In this document: positions 1 to 8,898 of the stretch, one piece after another
Position numbering within the stretch: the stretch's first letter is position 1
Layout: the number at the start of each line of letters is the position of its first letter
Assembly (NCBI GenBank): GCA_016721845.1
Contig: JADKHK010000008.1
Span: 62,001 to 126,000, forward strand
Length of the DNA stretch: 64,000 nt
Direction: 5' to 3'
Origin: Lysobacterales bacterium
Lineage (GTDB): Bacteria > Pseudomonadota > Gammaproteobacteria > Xanthomonadales > Ahniellaceae
Notes under the pieces: generated by a model
What the model was told of the DNA's origin: nothing
What the model saw: only the letters and a program-made list of their open reading frames with translations
Database searches by the model: none
Translations under genes and position numbers: made by a program

Positions 1-254
1 GCATGATCTCGATCGTCGTGAAGGGCGGGCTGAAATCGGCACGCAAGATGATGGAGCGTTGCCAGATCTTCGGCCTGGCCGAGTCACTCGGCGGCGTCGA
101 GAGTCTGGTCAACCATCCCGCGATCATGACCCATGCCTCGGTGCCGGCCGAAAAGCGCAAGGCGCTCGGCATCAGCGATGCACTGGTGCGTCTCTCGGTC
201 GGTGTCGAGGATGTTGCGGATCTGCGTGCCGATCTGGAACAGGCGCTGGGTTGA
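1..254 (+). CDS. Cys/Met metabolism PLP-dependent trans-sulfuration enzyme, C-terminal fragment
   Basis: Only the last ~84 codons are present; the gene begins before the window. The fragment opens with GMISIVVKGG, followed by FGLAESLGGVESLVNHPAIM, THASVPAEKR and LVRLSVGVED. This is the characteristic C-terminal domain of cystathionine gamma-synthase and gamma-lyase (fold-type I PLP enzymes). In the family, SLGGVESL and the arginine of LVRLSVG help bind the substrate carboxylate. The PLP lysine lies upstream and is not visible, so synthase, lyase and related sulfhydrylases cannot be told apart. The stop is TGA at 252-254. Confidence 0.9.
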   Translation, partial: MISIVVKGGLKSARKMMERCQIFGLAESLGGVESLVNHPAIMTHASVPAEKRKALGISDALVRLSVGVEDVADLRADLEQALG

Positions 255-348
255 TCGCAGCACGTTCGCAGGAACGCGGTCATGACATCCGGCGGATGAC
301 GTGCCAGCGGCGATGCGCTGCACTGCCGACATCGCCGCGGAGTGCACC

Positions 349-1661
349 ATGATCCGAATCGCCGTCGTTTTGGCCACCGCCGTCCTGCTCGCCGCTTTGC
401 GCGCCGGCCTCGGCACCCTGGTCGCCGACGCCGTTGATGGCAGCGCGCAACTGCAGTTGTTCCGCGCGCACTACACGGCGCTGAAAGCCGCGGCGCGCGG
501 CAATGACGTGGCGTTGCTGCTGCGCGAAGCCGATGCGACCCATGCGCTGGCGCCGGATGTCCCGATGGTGATCTACCTGCGCGCTGTCGCGCAGGCGGCG
601 AATGCCCAGAATGACGCAGCGTTCGAGAGCCTGTCGCAACTCGCGGACACCGGTCTCGCGTTCGACATCGACGCGTCGCCGGCGTTCGCCGCGCTTCGTT
701 CCGAGCCGCGTTTCGCGACGCTGACGCAGCGCTTCGCGGACAATGGCTTGCCGCGCGCGTCCGATCGATCTCGCGTTCACCGCGTCGGGCTTGCCGACCG
801 ATTTCGTGCCCGAATCCATCGTGCGCGACGAGGTCAACCAGCGCTGGTTGCTCGGCAGCGTGCGCCATGCCCGCATCGATGCCGTCGACGACCGCGGCGC
901 CGCCTATGACTTTGTCGCTTCCGGTGATGGCGGCCTGCTGAGCGCGCTCGGCATGCGTCTGGTCGGCAACACCGTGTGGGCAGCATCCGCCGGTTTCGCT
1001 GAGACCGCCGGCATCGCGAAGGGCGACATCGGTCGCAGCGGCCTGTTCGAGATCGACGCGAGCCGCGGTGCAGTGCGGCGCTCGTGGATGCTGCCGGACG
1101 ATGGCCAGCCGCATGCGCTGGGCGATGTGCTCGTGCTCGGCAGCGATGTCTACGCCAGCGACAGCATCGGCGGGGGTGTGTACCGGCTCGACGCGCGGCG
1201 CGAGTCGCTTCAGCCGCTCGTTGCGCCCGGCTTGCTGATGTCGCCGCAGGGCATCGCCGAACATGCGGGCAACCTGGTCGTCGCCGACTATCCGAGCGGG
1301 TTGTGGCACGTCGCCATCGGCGACGGTGCGATGCGCAAGTTGCGCACCCCGTCACCCGCCGCGCTGACCGGCATCGATGGCCTGTATGCGCACGCGGGCG
1401 ACTTGATCGCCATCCAGAACGGCACCACGCCAAAACGCATCCTGCGCATCGTGCTGGACGAAGGCGGAAACGCCATTACCCGCGTCGACGTGCTCGCGCA
1501 GAACCTGTTCGGCTGGGGCGAACCCTCGCTCGCCACCCTCCACGACGGCGCGTTCTACTACATCGCCAACAGCCAATGGGATCGCTTCGATGCCGAACGG
1601 GCAATTGCCACCGCCCGAACAACTCGAAGCACCGCGGATCATGCGGCTGCCGCTGGACTGA
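349..1661 (+). pseudogene. SMP-30/gluconolactonase-like exported beta-propeller, broken by two frameshifts
   Basis: The start ATG at 349 has GGAG at 339-342 and opens a signal-like N-terminus (MIRIAVVLATAVLLAALRAG). The frame from 349 carries a helical TPR-like segment up to about 750. Coding then continues one frame over (PIDLAFTASGLPTDF onward), with propeller-type repeats such as LLMSPQGIAEHAGNLVVADY and GLYAHAGDLIAIQNG. Near 1600 it shifts again, and the sequence GQLPPPEQLEAPRIMRLPLD ends at TGA 1659-1661, directly against the convergent ampE stop. Each shift equals one extra base. It is either a decayed gene or one with two sequencing errors. Product: a possible periplasmic lactonase-like or sensor protein. 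Confidence 0.6.
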
Positions 1662-2552
1662 TCAGCCGATCCAGCCGGCCAGCACGAACAGCGCGAGCAC
1701 GGCCATCCAGACCACGAGGATGCGCCAGATCAGCGATTGCGATTGATGCAGCGGGAGCAAGGTCGTGTTCGCGGCCTCGTCGTCGAAGTCCTCGTCTTCG
1801 GCATCGACGCTGGCGCGGGCAGCGGCGAACAGGAAGCCGATGTCGCGCACCAGATAGCCCTGACCGATGCCATGGTGGAAATCGCGCCAGCTCTGCGCGA
1901 CCGCATCGAAATCGGCGGCCAATGCCATCGAAAGCGTCATCAGTTGCGCGGCTGGCCAGTCGAGCAGCACATGCAGTTCGCGTAGCGCATCGGCATGTGC
2001 CCGCGGCAGTGCCGAACGAAAGCTCTCCGATTGCGCCACCAGCTGCACGAAGCGGTAGATCAACGCGCCGGATGCGCCGAGCAGCAGGAACCAGAACAAC
2101 ACCCCGAACCAGCGCGTCAGCGCGGCACGGAACACGGTGTCGACCAGGGTGCGACCATCGAGGCCCAACGGCGGCGACGGCGGGTCGGTGGGAAGGTCCT
2201 GCAGGGCGTTGACGCGGGTATCGCGGTCGCCGGCATGGGTGACCGCACCGATGTCGGCATCGAGATCGCGCGGGCCCCAGCAATAGAACAGCACCACCAT
2301 CGCCAGCAGAAATGAGGGAAACCCGTAGGCTCGTCCCGCGAACAGGATCTGCAGCAGCGCGATGATCAGGACCGGCACGCCCACCGACCACCAGCCGCCG
2401 AAGCGGCCGGACCAGAAGCTGCTGCCCGCGAGCGGATTGAAATCGCCACGCAGCCAAGCCTCGAACCAGCCGTAATGCCGCAGCCGACCGAGCTCCGGAA
2501 TGCTGTGACTCAAGATGATCGAGACGATGACGGCGAGTAGTGCGGTGGCCAT
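1662..2552 (-). CDS. ampE: AmpE-like inner-membrane protein
   Basis: This 296-residue polytopic membrane protein has hydrophobic segments at about residues 1-16, 55-90, 140-165 and 275-295. The N-terminus (ALLAVIVSIILSHSIPELGRLR) and the middle (LRELHVLLDWPAAQLMTLSM, then FDAVAQSWRDFHHG) match the AmpE/CobD-like family. In enterobacteria AmpE was linked to beta-lactamase induction through AmpD. No ampD lies next to it here, so the regulatory role is inference. The gene is convergent with the broken SMP-30-like gene, and their stop codons abut. Confidence 0.8.
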   Translation of the reverse strand: MATALLAVIVSIILSHSIPELGRLRHYGWFEAWLRGDFNPLAGSSFWSGRFGGWWSVGVPVLIIALLQILFAGRAYGFPSFLLAMVVLFYCWGPRDLDADIGAVTHAGDRDTRVNALQDLPTDPPSPPLGLDGRTLVDTVFRAALTRWFGVLFWFLLLGASGALIYRFVQLVAQSESFRSALPRAHADALRELHVLLDWPAAQLMTLSMALAADFDAVAQSWRDFHHGIGQGYLVRDIGFLFAAARASVDAEDEDFDDEAANTTLLPLHQSQSLIWRILVVWMAVLALFVLAGWIG

Positions 2553-2582
2553 GGGCGCTTCCTGCGTTGCGCCGATTCTATT

Positions 2583-3800
2583 TCACATTGCCAGTTCGAT
2601 GGCGCCCGTGGCAGCGAGTTCGTCGATCAGCGCCTCGTTGTAGCCGAGCTCCAGCAGCACTTCGTGCGTGTGCTCGCCGCGCAGCGGCGGCGCCCGCTCG
2701 GAATGGTGCAGGCGGCCGTCGAAGCGCAGCGGATTCGCGATCTGCGGCAGATGCGTGTGCAGGGTATGGGGCAGGTCGAAGCGCAGGCCACGGGCCTCGA
2801 CCTGCGGGTCGGCGAAGACTTCTTCCAGGTCCTGCACCGGGCCGCAGGGAATGTTGGCGTCATCGAGGGTGCGACGCCATTCCGACTTCGAGCGGGTGCG
2901 CATGCGCTCGCTGATCAGCGGCACCAGCAGATGTCGGTTGGCGACACGCTGGCTGTTGCTCGCGAAGCGCTGGTCGTCGGCCCAGTCGGCGGACGCGATC
3001 TCGCAGAAGCGACGGAACTGCATGTCGTTGCCGACGGCGATGAACAGGTCGCCGTCGAGGGTCGGGAAGCTCTGGTAGGGCACGATGTTCGGATGCGCGC
3101 TGCCGAGTCGCTCCGGAATCTCGCCGGCGATCAGGTGGTTCATGCCCTGATTGGCGAGGATGGCGACCGCGGAATCGAACAGGGCGGTGTCGATCCAGCT
3201 GCCGCGACCGCTGTTCTGACGCTGGATCAGCGCAGCCTGGATCGCGTTCGCGGCATACAGGCCGGTGATCATGTCGATCACGGCCACGCCGACCTTGACC
3301 GGACCGCGACCGTGTTCGCCGGTGATGCTCATCAATCCGGCCTGGGCCTGGATCATGGCGTCGTAGCCGGCCTTGGCGGCGTTCGGGCCGTCCTGGCCGA
3401 AACCGCTGATCGAGCAATAGACCAGTCCCGGCGAGGTCTGCGACAAGCTGTCGTAGTCGAGGCCCATGCGCCCGAGCGTGCCCGGCTTGAAGTTCTCGAT
3501 CAGCACGTCCGAGGTTCGCGCCAGCGCACGCACGATCGACTGCGCGCGCGGGTCGGTGAGTTCCAGCGCCACCGAGCGCTTGCCGCGATTGCAGGACAGG
3601 AAGTAGGCCGACTCCTCGGTGGTCGTGCCCTCGTCGTTGACCAGCCAGGGCGGACCCCATTCGCGGGTGTCGTCCCCGGCACCGCTGCGCTCGATCTTAA
3701 TCACGTCGGCGCCGAGATCGGCCAGGATCTGGGTCGCGAACGGACCCGCCAGTACGCGCGACAGATCAAGGACGCGGATGCCGGACAGCGGGCCGTTCAC
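2583..3800 (-). CDS. CaiB/BaiF family (class III) CoA-transferase
   Basis: 405 residues, the usual length for family III CoA-transferases, which move CoA between carboxylic acids through an aspartyl-CoA thioester. Visible landmarks are the N-terminal GIRVLDLSRVLAGPFATQIL and LGADVIKIE, then NRGKRSVALEL, DVLIENFKPGTLGRMGLDY, and the GYDAMIQAQAGLMSITGE segment that carries the expected catalytic Asp. The C-terminal domain has PCGPVQDLEEVFADPQV. Formyl-CoA transferase, succinyl-CoA:carboxylate transferase and racemase members cannot be separated by eye, so the substrate is unknown. It stands alone between ampE and divergent mgtE. Confidence 0.9.
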   Translation of the reverse strand: MNGPLSGIRVLDLSRVLAGPFATQILADLGADVIKIERSGAGDDTREWGPPWLVNDEGTTTEESAYFLSCNRGKRSVALELTDPRAQSIVRALARTSDVLIENFKPGTLGRMGLDYDSLSQTSPGLVYCSISGFGQDGPNAAKAGYDAMIQAQAGLMSITGEHGRGPVKVGVAVIDMITGLYAANAIQAALIQRQNSGRGSWIDTALFDSAVAILANQGMNHLIAGEIPERLGSAHPNIVPYQSFPTLDGDLFIAVGNDMQFRRFCEIASADWADDQRFASNSQRVANRHLLVPLISERMRTRSKSEWRRTLDDANIPCGPVQDLEEVFADPQVEARGLRFDLPHTLHTHLPQIANPLRFDGRLHHSERAPPLRGEHTHEVLLELGYNEALIDELAATGAIELAM

Positions 3801-3999
3801 GCGCAGGCTCCAGCGCGTGGACGCATCCGGCCGTGCGGCAGGGGCAGGCGGTGTGACATGGTCGGGTCCGGCAACAAAATGAAAATTCAGCCGGGGCTTG
3901 TAGCAGGCCCGCGGCGGCGGCTCAAGCCGGCGGCTTGGCGGGCGCGTCCGGCAATCGCTACATTGACGTCATCCCGATTCGGAAATTGTGGAGCCTCGC

Positions 4000-5193
4000 A
4001 TGGATCGCAACCTGCTCGACGCCGTCCTCAGCACCGACACCCAAAGCGCGGCGCGCAAGCTCGGGGGCGAAAGCGACCAGGCCATCGCCGACCTGCTCAC
4101 GGTGATTAATCCCGGGTTCGCGGTCGAGATCCTGAGCCAGTTCCCGCCCGACCGCCGCGAACGCATCGCCGCGGCGACCCCGTTCGGTGCCGGCCAGCAG
4201 TGGTTGCTCGACCACCACTACGGCGAGGGCACGGTCGGCCGATTGATGGAGCGCCCGCTGGCGGTGTTCCGACCGGAGACCACGGTCGGTCAGGTCGTCG
4301 AAGCGCTGCGCGACGTCGTCAAGAAGGCCTTCGTGACCTATGTGTTCGTGACCGAGGGCGACGGCCGCCTGGTCGGCGTGGTTGCGTTCCGGGAGCTGCT
4401 GTTCGCCGGCAAGGAGCAGCCGCTGACGGCGGTGATGGTCAAGCAGCCCTTTGCGTTGCGCCCGGACATGGCTTCGGTGGACGCGATGCGCGAAGTGGTC
4501 ACGCGGCACTATCCGGCCTATCCGGTCTGCGATGCAGAGAATCGCCTGGTCGGGTCGGTGCGCGGTCAGGCCCTGTTTGAGCAGCAGGCCTTCGAGATTT
4601 CGGCGCAGGCGGGTTCGATGGTCGGTGTCGAGAAGGAAGAACGATTGTCGACACCGTGGACGCGCAGTTTCAAGTTTCGCCATCCCTGGTTGCAGCTGAA
4701 CCTGCTCACCGCGTTTCTGGCGGCCGCGGTCGTCGGTTACTACCAGGATGCGATCGACAAGATCGTGCTGCTCGCGGTGTTCCTGCCGGTGTTGTCCGGC
4801 CAATGCAGCAACAGTGGTTGCCAGGCGCTGGCCGTGACCTTGCGCGGTATGACACTCGGCGAACTCAAGCCCGGTCAGGGTTGGAAGCTGATCGGCAAGG
4901 AAGCGCTGCTCGGCTGGTGGAATGGCCTCATCGTCGGCATCGTCGCCGGTGCAGCGCTGTTCGTCATGGCGACGATGCAGAAGAATCCTGACGCCTTGAC
5001 CCTGGCCGGTATCTGCGTGGTCGCGATGGCAGTGTCCTGCGTGATGTCGGGCATGGCCGGCGCCGCGATTCCGCTTGGACTGAAACGGCTCGGCGCCGAT
5101 CCCGCGACGGCCTCCGGAATCTTCCTGACGACGGCGACCGACATCGTCAGCATGGGCGCTTTCCTCGGCATGGCGAGTGGGTTGTTGCTGTGA
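4000..5193 (+). CDS. mgtE: MgtE-family Mg2+ transporter
   Basis: A 397-residue magnesium channel/transporter. A shortened N-terminal MgtE domain is followed by two CBS domains (about residues 75-200, starting TVGRLMERPLAVF) and a five-helix membrane domain (about 225-397). The membrane domain has the MgtE pore signature in the form PVLSGQCSNSGCQALAV and a C-terminal TATDIVSMGAFLGMASG helix. In characterised MgtE proteins the CBS and N domains sense cytosolic Mg2+ and gate the pore. ATG 4000 is preferred over an in-frame GTG at 3988 because GGAG at 3990-3993 sits at the right distance. At ~400 residues it is shorter than the usual ~450. Its stop overlaps the next gene. Confidence 0.88.
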   Translation: MDRNLLDAVLSTDTQSAARKLGGESDQAIADLLTVINPGFAVEILSQFPPDRRERIAAATPFGAGQQWLLDHHYGEGTVGRLMERPLAVFRPETTVGQVVEALRDVVKKAFVTYVFVTEGDGRLVGVVAFRELLFAGKEQPLTAVMVKQPFALRPDMASVDAMREVVTRHYPAYPVCDAENRLVGSVRGQALFEQQAFEISAQAGSMVGVEKEERLSTPWTRSFKFRHPWLQLNLLTAFLAAAVVGYYQDAIDKIVLLAVFLPVLSGQCSNSGCQALAVTLRGMTLGELKPGQGWKLIGKEALLGWWNGLIVGIVAGAALFVMATMQKNPDALTLAGICVVAMAVSCVMSGMAGAAIPLGLKRLGADPATASGIFLTTATDIVSMGAFLGMASGLLL

Positions 5194-5786
5194 ACACACC
5201 GCGTTTGATGGCGTATCGCGACCTCGAACCCAGCCCCTGGAAGAACGGGTTGGGCGTCACCCGCGAAATCGGTTTCGTGCCCTCGAATTCACTCGCCGCC
5301 GGCTTCCGCTTCCGTCTGTCGCGCGCGGTCATCGATGCGCAGGCGGCTTTCTCGCGCTATCCCGGCGTGCGCCGCTGGCTGGTGCTTGCCCGCGGTGGCG
5401 CGCTGGAATTGCGCTTCAACGGCCAGCCGACGCGCCAGCTCGATCGGATCGGCGACCTGTGCGCGTTCAGCGGCGACGATGTCGTCGAAGGCGTGCCGCT
5501 GGACGGGCCGAGCGAGGACTTCAACCTGATGCTGGCCGATCCGATGCTCGATGCCGAGGTGCTGGTGCGTCCGCTGGTCGGCTCAATGATCCTGCATCAG
5601 CCGGCCGATGCGTGGCTGCTGTTCCACCTGCTCGATGGCCATGCCCACCTGCAAGGCAGCGCTGTCGCCATGGCCGCTGGCGACACGCTCTGGATGGATC
5701 CGGTGCCGGCCGATCGCATCGCCGCGCGCATCGATGGCGGCGGCAGCGCATTGATCCTGGTGATCGCCGCTCGTTCATCGAGCTGA
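5190..5786 (+). CDS. HutD/Ves family cupin-like protein
   Basis: 198 residues starting at GTG 5190, which overlaps the mgtE stop in a GTGA arrangement and suggests translational coupling. The sequence YRDLEPSPWKNGLGVTREI, then FRFRLSRAVIDAQAAFSRYPG and VEGVPLDGPSEDFNLML, is typical of the HutD/Ves family. That family comprises small bicupin proteins linked to histidine utilisation or to cold- and environment-induced expression (Ves in E. coli). No hut genes are nearby, so the family is clear but the role is not. Confidence 0.85.
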   Translation: MNTPRLMAYRDLEPSPWKNGLGVTREIGFVPSNSLAAGFRFRLSRAVIDAQAAFSRYPGVRRWLVLARGGALELRFNGQPTRQLDRIGDLCAFSGDDVVEGVPLDGPSEDFNLMLADPMLDAEVLVRPLVGSMILHQPADAWLLFHLLDGHAHLQGSAVAMAAGDTLWMDPVPADRIAARIDGGGSALILVIAARSSS

Positions 5787-5894
5787 TCGAATGCTGAATC
5801 GGCGCCTGCCTCCCCCGCCAAAGACAGGGGGCGCGTCGCCGGCATGCGCCTAGTGTCGAGTGGTCGCAACCCGCGACGAAATCGGAGTGACACC

Positions 5895-6407
5895 ATGATC
5901 CTGCGACTAAGTGCTGCAACGGTCGTGATGGCCGCCCTGTCGTCGGCGGCGATGGCGGGTGATTGGGTGCCCGTCCGCATCGAAAACAGCGGGATGCCGG
6001 TCGTCGTCAAACAGTTTCGCGACGGCGTGCAATGCGACCTCCGGCACTTGGGGCGCGGGAACTACGTCATCGGGGGTGATTCGCTTCGTCCCACGCGGCG
6101 GCACCTCGAGCGCGATTTCGTGGCCGGCGAAGCGGTCGAACTCGTGTTTGTCCGAAACGCAGTCCGACCTGCGCGCACAGGGATTCCCGGCGGCAGCGAC
6201 CAATTCGGTGTACGCACTCGCCTCGTGCCCGAGTCGGGGATGGCGTATCGCGTACGCGTCGAACATCGCGCAATGCGTCTCGACGCGATTGTCGAATCGC
6301 GCCCGGTCAACAGTCGCGGCGCCTACGAACGCGTGCCGACGATCGTGTCCTATTCGACGCAGGACCTGTGCGTGACGGGTGTCCGCGGCCGCTACGCCTC
6401 GCGCTGA
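5895..6407 (+). CDS. Small exported protein of unknown function
   Basis: 170 residues. The start ATG 5895 is supported by GGAG at 5884-5887 and gives a clean signal peptide (MILRLSAATVVMAALSSAAMAG) with a probable AMA-G cleavage site. The mature part is Arg/Val-rich, with two cysteines far apart, and contains no motif I recognise. An upstream in-frame ATG at 5844 would add a non-signal extension and lacks a ribosome site. Its stop sits two bases from the convergent Rieske gene stop. Probably periplasmic. Confidence 0.65.
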   Translation: MILRLSAATVVMAALSSAAMAGDWVPVRIENSGMPVVVKQFRDGVQCDLRHLGRGNYVIGGDSLRPTRRHLERDFVAGEAVELVFVRNAVRPARTGIPGGSDQFGVRTRLVPESGMAYRVRVEHRAMRLDAIVESRPVNSRGAYERVPTIVSYSTQDLCVTGVRGRYASR

Positions 6408-6408
6408 A

Positions 6409-6729
6409 TCAGTCGAAGCGGTCGTCGCGCGTCCACACGCCATCGGCGTCGATGCGGACCGGGAAGCTCGCCGTCGGTGCATAGGCCGGCGGTGCGCAGA
6501 CGGCGCCGTTGCGCACGTCGAAGCGGGCGCCATGACGCGGGCACTCGACTTCGAAACCGTGGATCGGTCCGCCCGCGAGTTCGCCGCCGTCGTGCGTGCA
6601 TACGTCCTCGATGGCGTAGTGATCGCCATCGATGTTGAACACCGCGATCATCGTGCCGTCCGCTGCGACGACGCGGTGTTCGCCGGGGGCCATCTCGTCG
6701 CGGCCGCAAACGCGGGTCCAGCCGTCCAT
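6409..6729 (-). CDS. Rieske [2Fe-2S] ferredoxin-type protein
   Basis: 106 residues with a complete Rieske cluster-binding pair: C-T-H near residue 43 (VCTHDGGELAGG) and C-P-R-H near residue 63 (VECPRHGARFD). This gives the two Cys and two His ligands, and the protein has no transmembrane segment. Such small soluble Rieske proteins are electron carriers, often annotated as non-heme dioxygenase ferredoxin subunits. It is the last gene of the suf operon, and its ATG overlaps the GNAT stop by one base. A role as electron donor to or client of Fe-S assembly is inferred from position. Confidence 0.9.
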   Translation of the reverse strand: MDGWTRVCGRDEMAPGEHRVVAADGTMIAVFNIDGDHYAIEDVCTHDGGELAGGPIHGFEVECPRHGARFDVRNGAVCAPPAYAPTASFPVRIDADGVWTRDDRFD

Positions 6730-7256
6730 CAGGTCAGATCCTTCGCGAACACTTCGAAGCGCAAGTCGTCGCGCTTGGGCAATCCGAAGCGTTCATCGCC
6801 ATACGGGAAGGGTTTGAATTCGCCGGTGCTGCGATAGCCGCGACGCTGGTACCAGGCGATCAATTCGGCGCGGATCGAGATCACCGTGCAGGTCATCGTC
6901 GTGCAGCCGAAGGCCTCGCGCACGACGCGTTCGGCCTCGCGCAGCAAGGCATCGCCGATGCCGCCGCCCTGCAGTTTGGGGCGCACCGAGAACATCCCGA
7001 AATAGCCTTGCCCGCCGATCTTCTCGACCTGGACGCTGCCGACCAGGGCGCCGTCGCGTTCGGCCAGCAGGATGCGGCTATCCGGTTTCGCGATGACCTC
7101 GCGCACGCCATCGGCATCGACGCGTTGACCGTCGAGGAAGTCGGCTTCAGTGGTCCAGCCGACGCGGCTGGCGTCGCCACGATAGGCGGACTGAACCAGA
7201 TCGACGACGGCCGGAATGTCGGCTTCGGCGGCATTGCGGAACTTCGGCATGCTCAT
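6729..7256 (-). CDS. GNAT family N-acetyltransferase
   Basis: 175 residues with the GNAT fold. An N-terminal strand (FRNAAEADIPAVVDLVQSAY) is followed by the beta4/acetyl-CoA loop motif A (YFGMFSVRPKLQGGGIGDAL, with Q-G-G-G-I-G as the phosphopantetheine loop). A C-terminal ELIAWYQRRGYRSTGEF matches motif B. The substrate is unknown. ATG 7256 overlaps the sufU stop by four bases, so it is co-translated with the suf genes. A second in-frame ATG at 7250 is possible. Confidence 0.85.
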   Translation of the reverse strand: MSMPKFRNAAEADIPAVVDLVQSAYRGDASRVGWTTEADFLDGQRVDADGVREVIAKPDSRILLAERDGALVGSVQVEKIGGQGYFGMFSVRPKLQGGGIGDALLREAERVVREAFGCTTMTCTVISIRAELIAWYQRRGYRSTGEFKPFPYGDERFGLPKRDDLRFEVFAKDLT

Positions 7257-7672
7257 TCCCTGGTCTGCAGTGCGGTGAGCGCGGCATCGAACGGCAGCAG
7301 CGCGCAGCGTTGGCGTGCCGGGTGGTGGCAGAGTTCCGCGAAGGCCGCGAACTCGTCACGTGCTGCCGGGCCGGACCGGAACATCGCCAGCATTTCGTCA
7401 CGCAGCTCGGCGATGCGCGCGGCGTCGCCGCCGCGCAGGGCTTCGGTCAGCATCGATGCGCAGGCCGTCGTGATCGCGCAGGATTCGCCATCGAACATCA
7501 CGGCGTCGATGACGCCGTCGCGTACGCGCAACGAGAGTTCGAGATGGTCACCGCACATCGCATTCTCGGCGACGCCATGGTGGGTCGCCGACTCGAGGCA
7601 GCCACAATTGTGCGGCGCGCGATTGTGCGCGAGCACGGTCTCCGAATACAGCGTCGACGGGTGGGCACTCAT
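7253..7672 (-). CDS. sufU: SufU/IscU-like Fe-S cluster assembly protein
   Basis: 139 residues of the SufU type. The three ligand cysteines and companion Asp are present in MCGDHLELSL, GESCAITTACASMLTEAL and RQRCALLPFDAAL. In SufU proteins these bind Zn and accept persulfide from SufS. ATG 7670-7672 is chosen because it overlaps the sufS stop as TGATG; the longer frame upstream is only antisense-like Arg-rich sequence over sufS. Its place directly after sufS fits a sulfur-transfer partner role. Confidence 0.9.
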   Translation of the reverse strand: MSAHPSTLYSETVLAHNRAPHNCGCLESATHHGVAENAMCGDHLELSLRVRDGVIDAVMFDGESCAITTACASMLTEALRGGDAARIAELRDEMLAMFRSGPAARDEFAAFAELCHHPARQRCALLPFDAALTALQTRE

Positions 7673-8898
7673 CAAGCCAGCATCCTGCGCACCTTGGCGA
7701 GCGCGGTCAAGAACGCCGCGATCTCGTCCTCGGTATTGTAGAACGACAGCGACGCGCGCACGGTGGCCGGCAGCCCGAAGAACTGCATGGTCGGATGCGC
7801 GCAATGGTGGCCGGAGCGCACGGCCACGCCTTCGTGGTCGAGCAAGGTGGCGATGTCGTGTGCATGCGCGCCCTCGACCACGAACGAGAACACCGCCGCG
7901 CGTTCGCGTGCCGCGCCGATCAGGCGCAGGCCGGGGACATCGTTCAGGGCGGCGAACATCGCGTCGCGCAGATGCGCCTCGCGGGCCGCGATTGCGTCCA
8001 TGCCGACGGCATCGAGCCAATCGATCGCGGCACCCAGGCCGATGAAGCCGGCGATGTTCGGCGTGCCCGCTTCGAACTTGTGCGGCGGATCGCTGAAGGT
8101 CGTGCCCTCGAACGAGACCTTGCGGATCATCTCGCCGCCACCCATGAACGGCGGCATCGCATCGAGATGGGCACGTTTCGCGATCAGCGCGCCGGTGCCG
8201 GTGGGCGCGAACAGTTTGTGCCCGGTCAGCACGTAGAAATCGCAGCCGAGCGCGGCGACATCGACCTTGAAATGCGGCGCCGCCTGCGAACCGTCGATCA
8301 GGGTCGGGATGCTGCGCGAATTCGCCGCGTCGATGATGCGCTTGACCGGATTGATCGTGCCCAGCGCGTTGGAGACATGGGTCAGGCCGACCAGCCGGGT
8401 GCGTGCGTTCATCAACGCGATCATGCCCTCGACATCGAGTTCGCCGGTGTCGGTGATCGGCGCCGGCACCACCTTCGCGCCGGTCTCGGCGGCGACCAGT
8501 TGCCAGGGCACGATGTTGGCGTGGTGCTCCATGCGCGAGACCAGGATCTCGTCGCCGGGCTGGAGCATGGGGCGCAGGAAACTGTAAGCGACCAGATTGA
8601 CCGATTCGGTGGTGCCGCGAGTGAAGATCACTTCCTCGCGCGAGCGCGCCCCGACGAATCGGGCGAGCTTGTCGCGCGCGGCTTCGTAGAGCGAGGTGGC
8701 CTCTTCGCCGAGCGTGTGCACGGCGCGCGCGACATTGGCGTTGTGCGTCGTGAAGTACTCGCTGACCGCATCAATCACCGCGCGCGGCTTCTGCGCCGTG
8801 TTGGCGTTGTCGAAATAGACCAGCGGCTTGCCGTGGATCCGGCGCGCGAGCTGCGGGAACTCGGCGCGAATTGCGGCGATGTCGTCGAGCCGGCTCAT
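7672..8898 (-). CDS. sufS: SufS cysteine desulfurase
   Basis: 408 residues, group II PLP-dependent cysteine desulfurase. YFDNANTAQKPRAVIDA lies at the N-terminus, MEHHANIVPWQ provides the PLP-stacking His, and VLTGHKLFAPTGTG carries the PLP-binding Lys (near residue 225). The catalytic Cys is in RSGHHCAHPTMQ (near residue 360), in the short-loop context typical of SufS. It supplies sulfane sulfur to SufU and then to the SufBCD scaffold. It overlaps sufD by four bases (ATGA) upstream and sufU by one base downstream. Confidence 0.96.
   Translation of the reverse strand: MSRLDDIAAIRAEFPQLARRIHGKPLVYFDNANTAQKPRAVIDAVSEYFTTHNANVARAVHTLGEEATSLYEAARDKLARFVGARSREEVIFTRGTTESVNLVAYSFLRPMLQPGDEILVSRMEHHANIVPWQLVAAETGAKVVPAPITDTGELDVEGMIALMNARTRLVGLTHVSNALGTINPVKRIIDAANSRSIPTLIDGSQAAPHFKVDVAALGCDFYVLTGHKLFAPTGTGALIAKRAHLDAMPPFMGGGEMIRKVSFEGTTFSDPPHKFEAGTPNIAGFIGLGAAIDWLDAVGMDAIAAREAHLRDAMFAALNDVPGLRLIGAARERAAVFSFVVEGAHAHDIATLLDHEGVAVRSGHHCAHPTMQFFGLPATVRASLSFYNTEDEIAAFLTALAKVRRMLA

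Noticed and set aside
5790..5850. CCCCC...GGGGG hairpin after the HutD-like gene as a terminator
   Set aside because: Stem is short (5-6 bp) and no T-tract follows.
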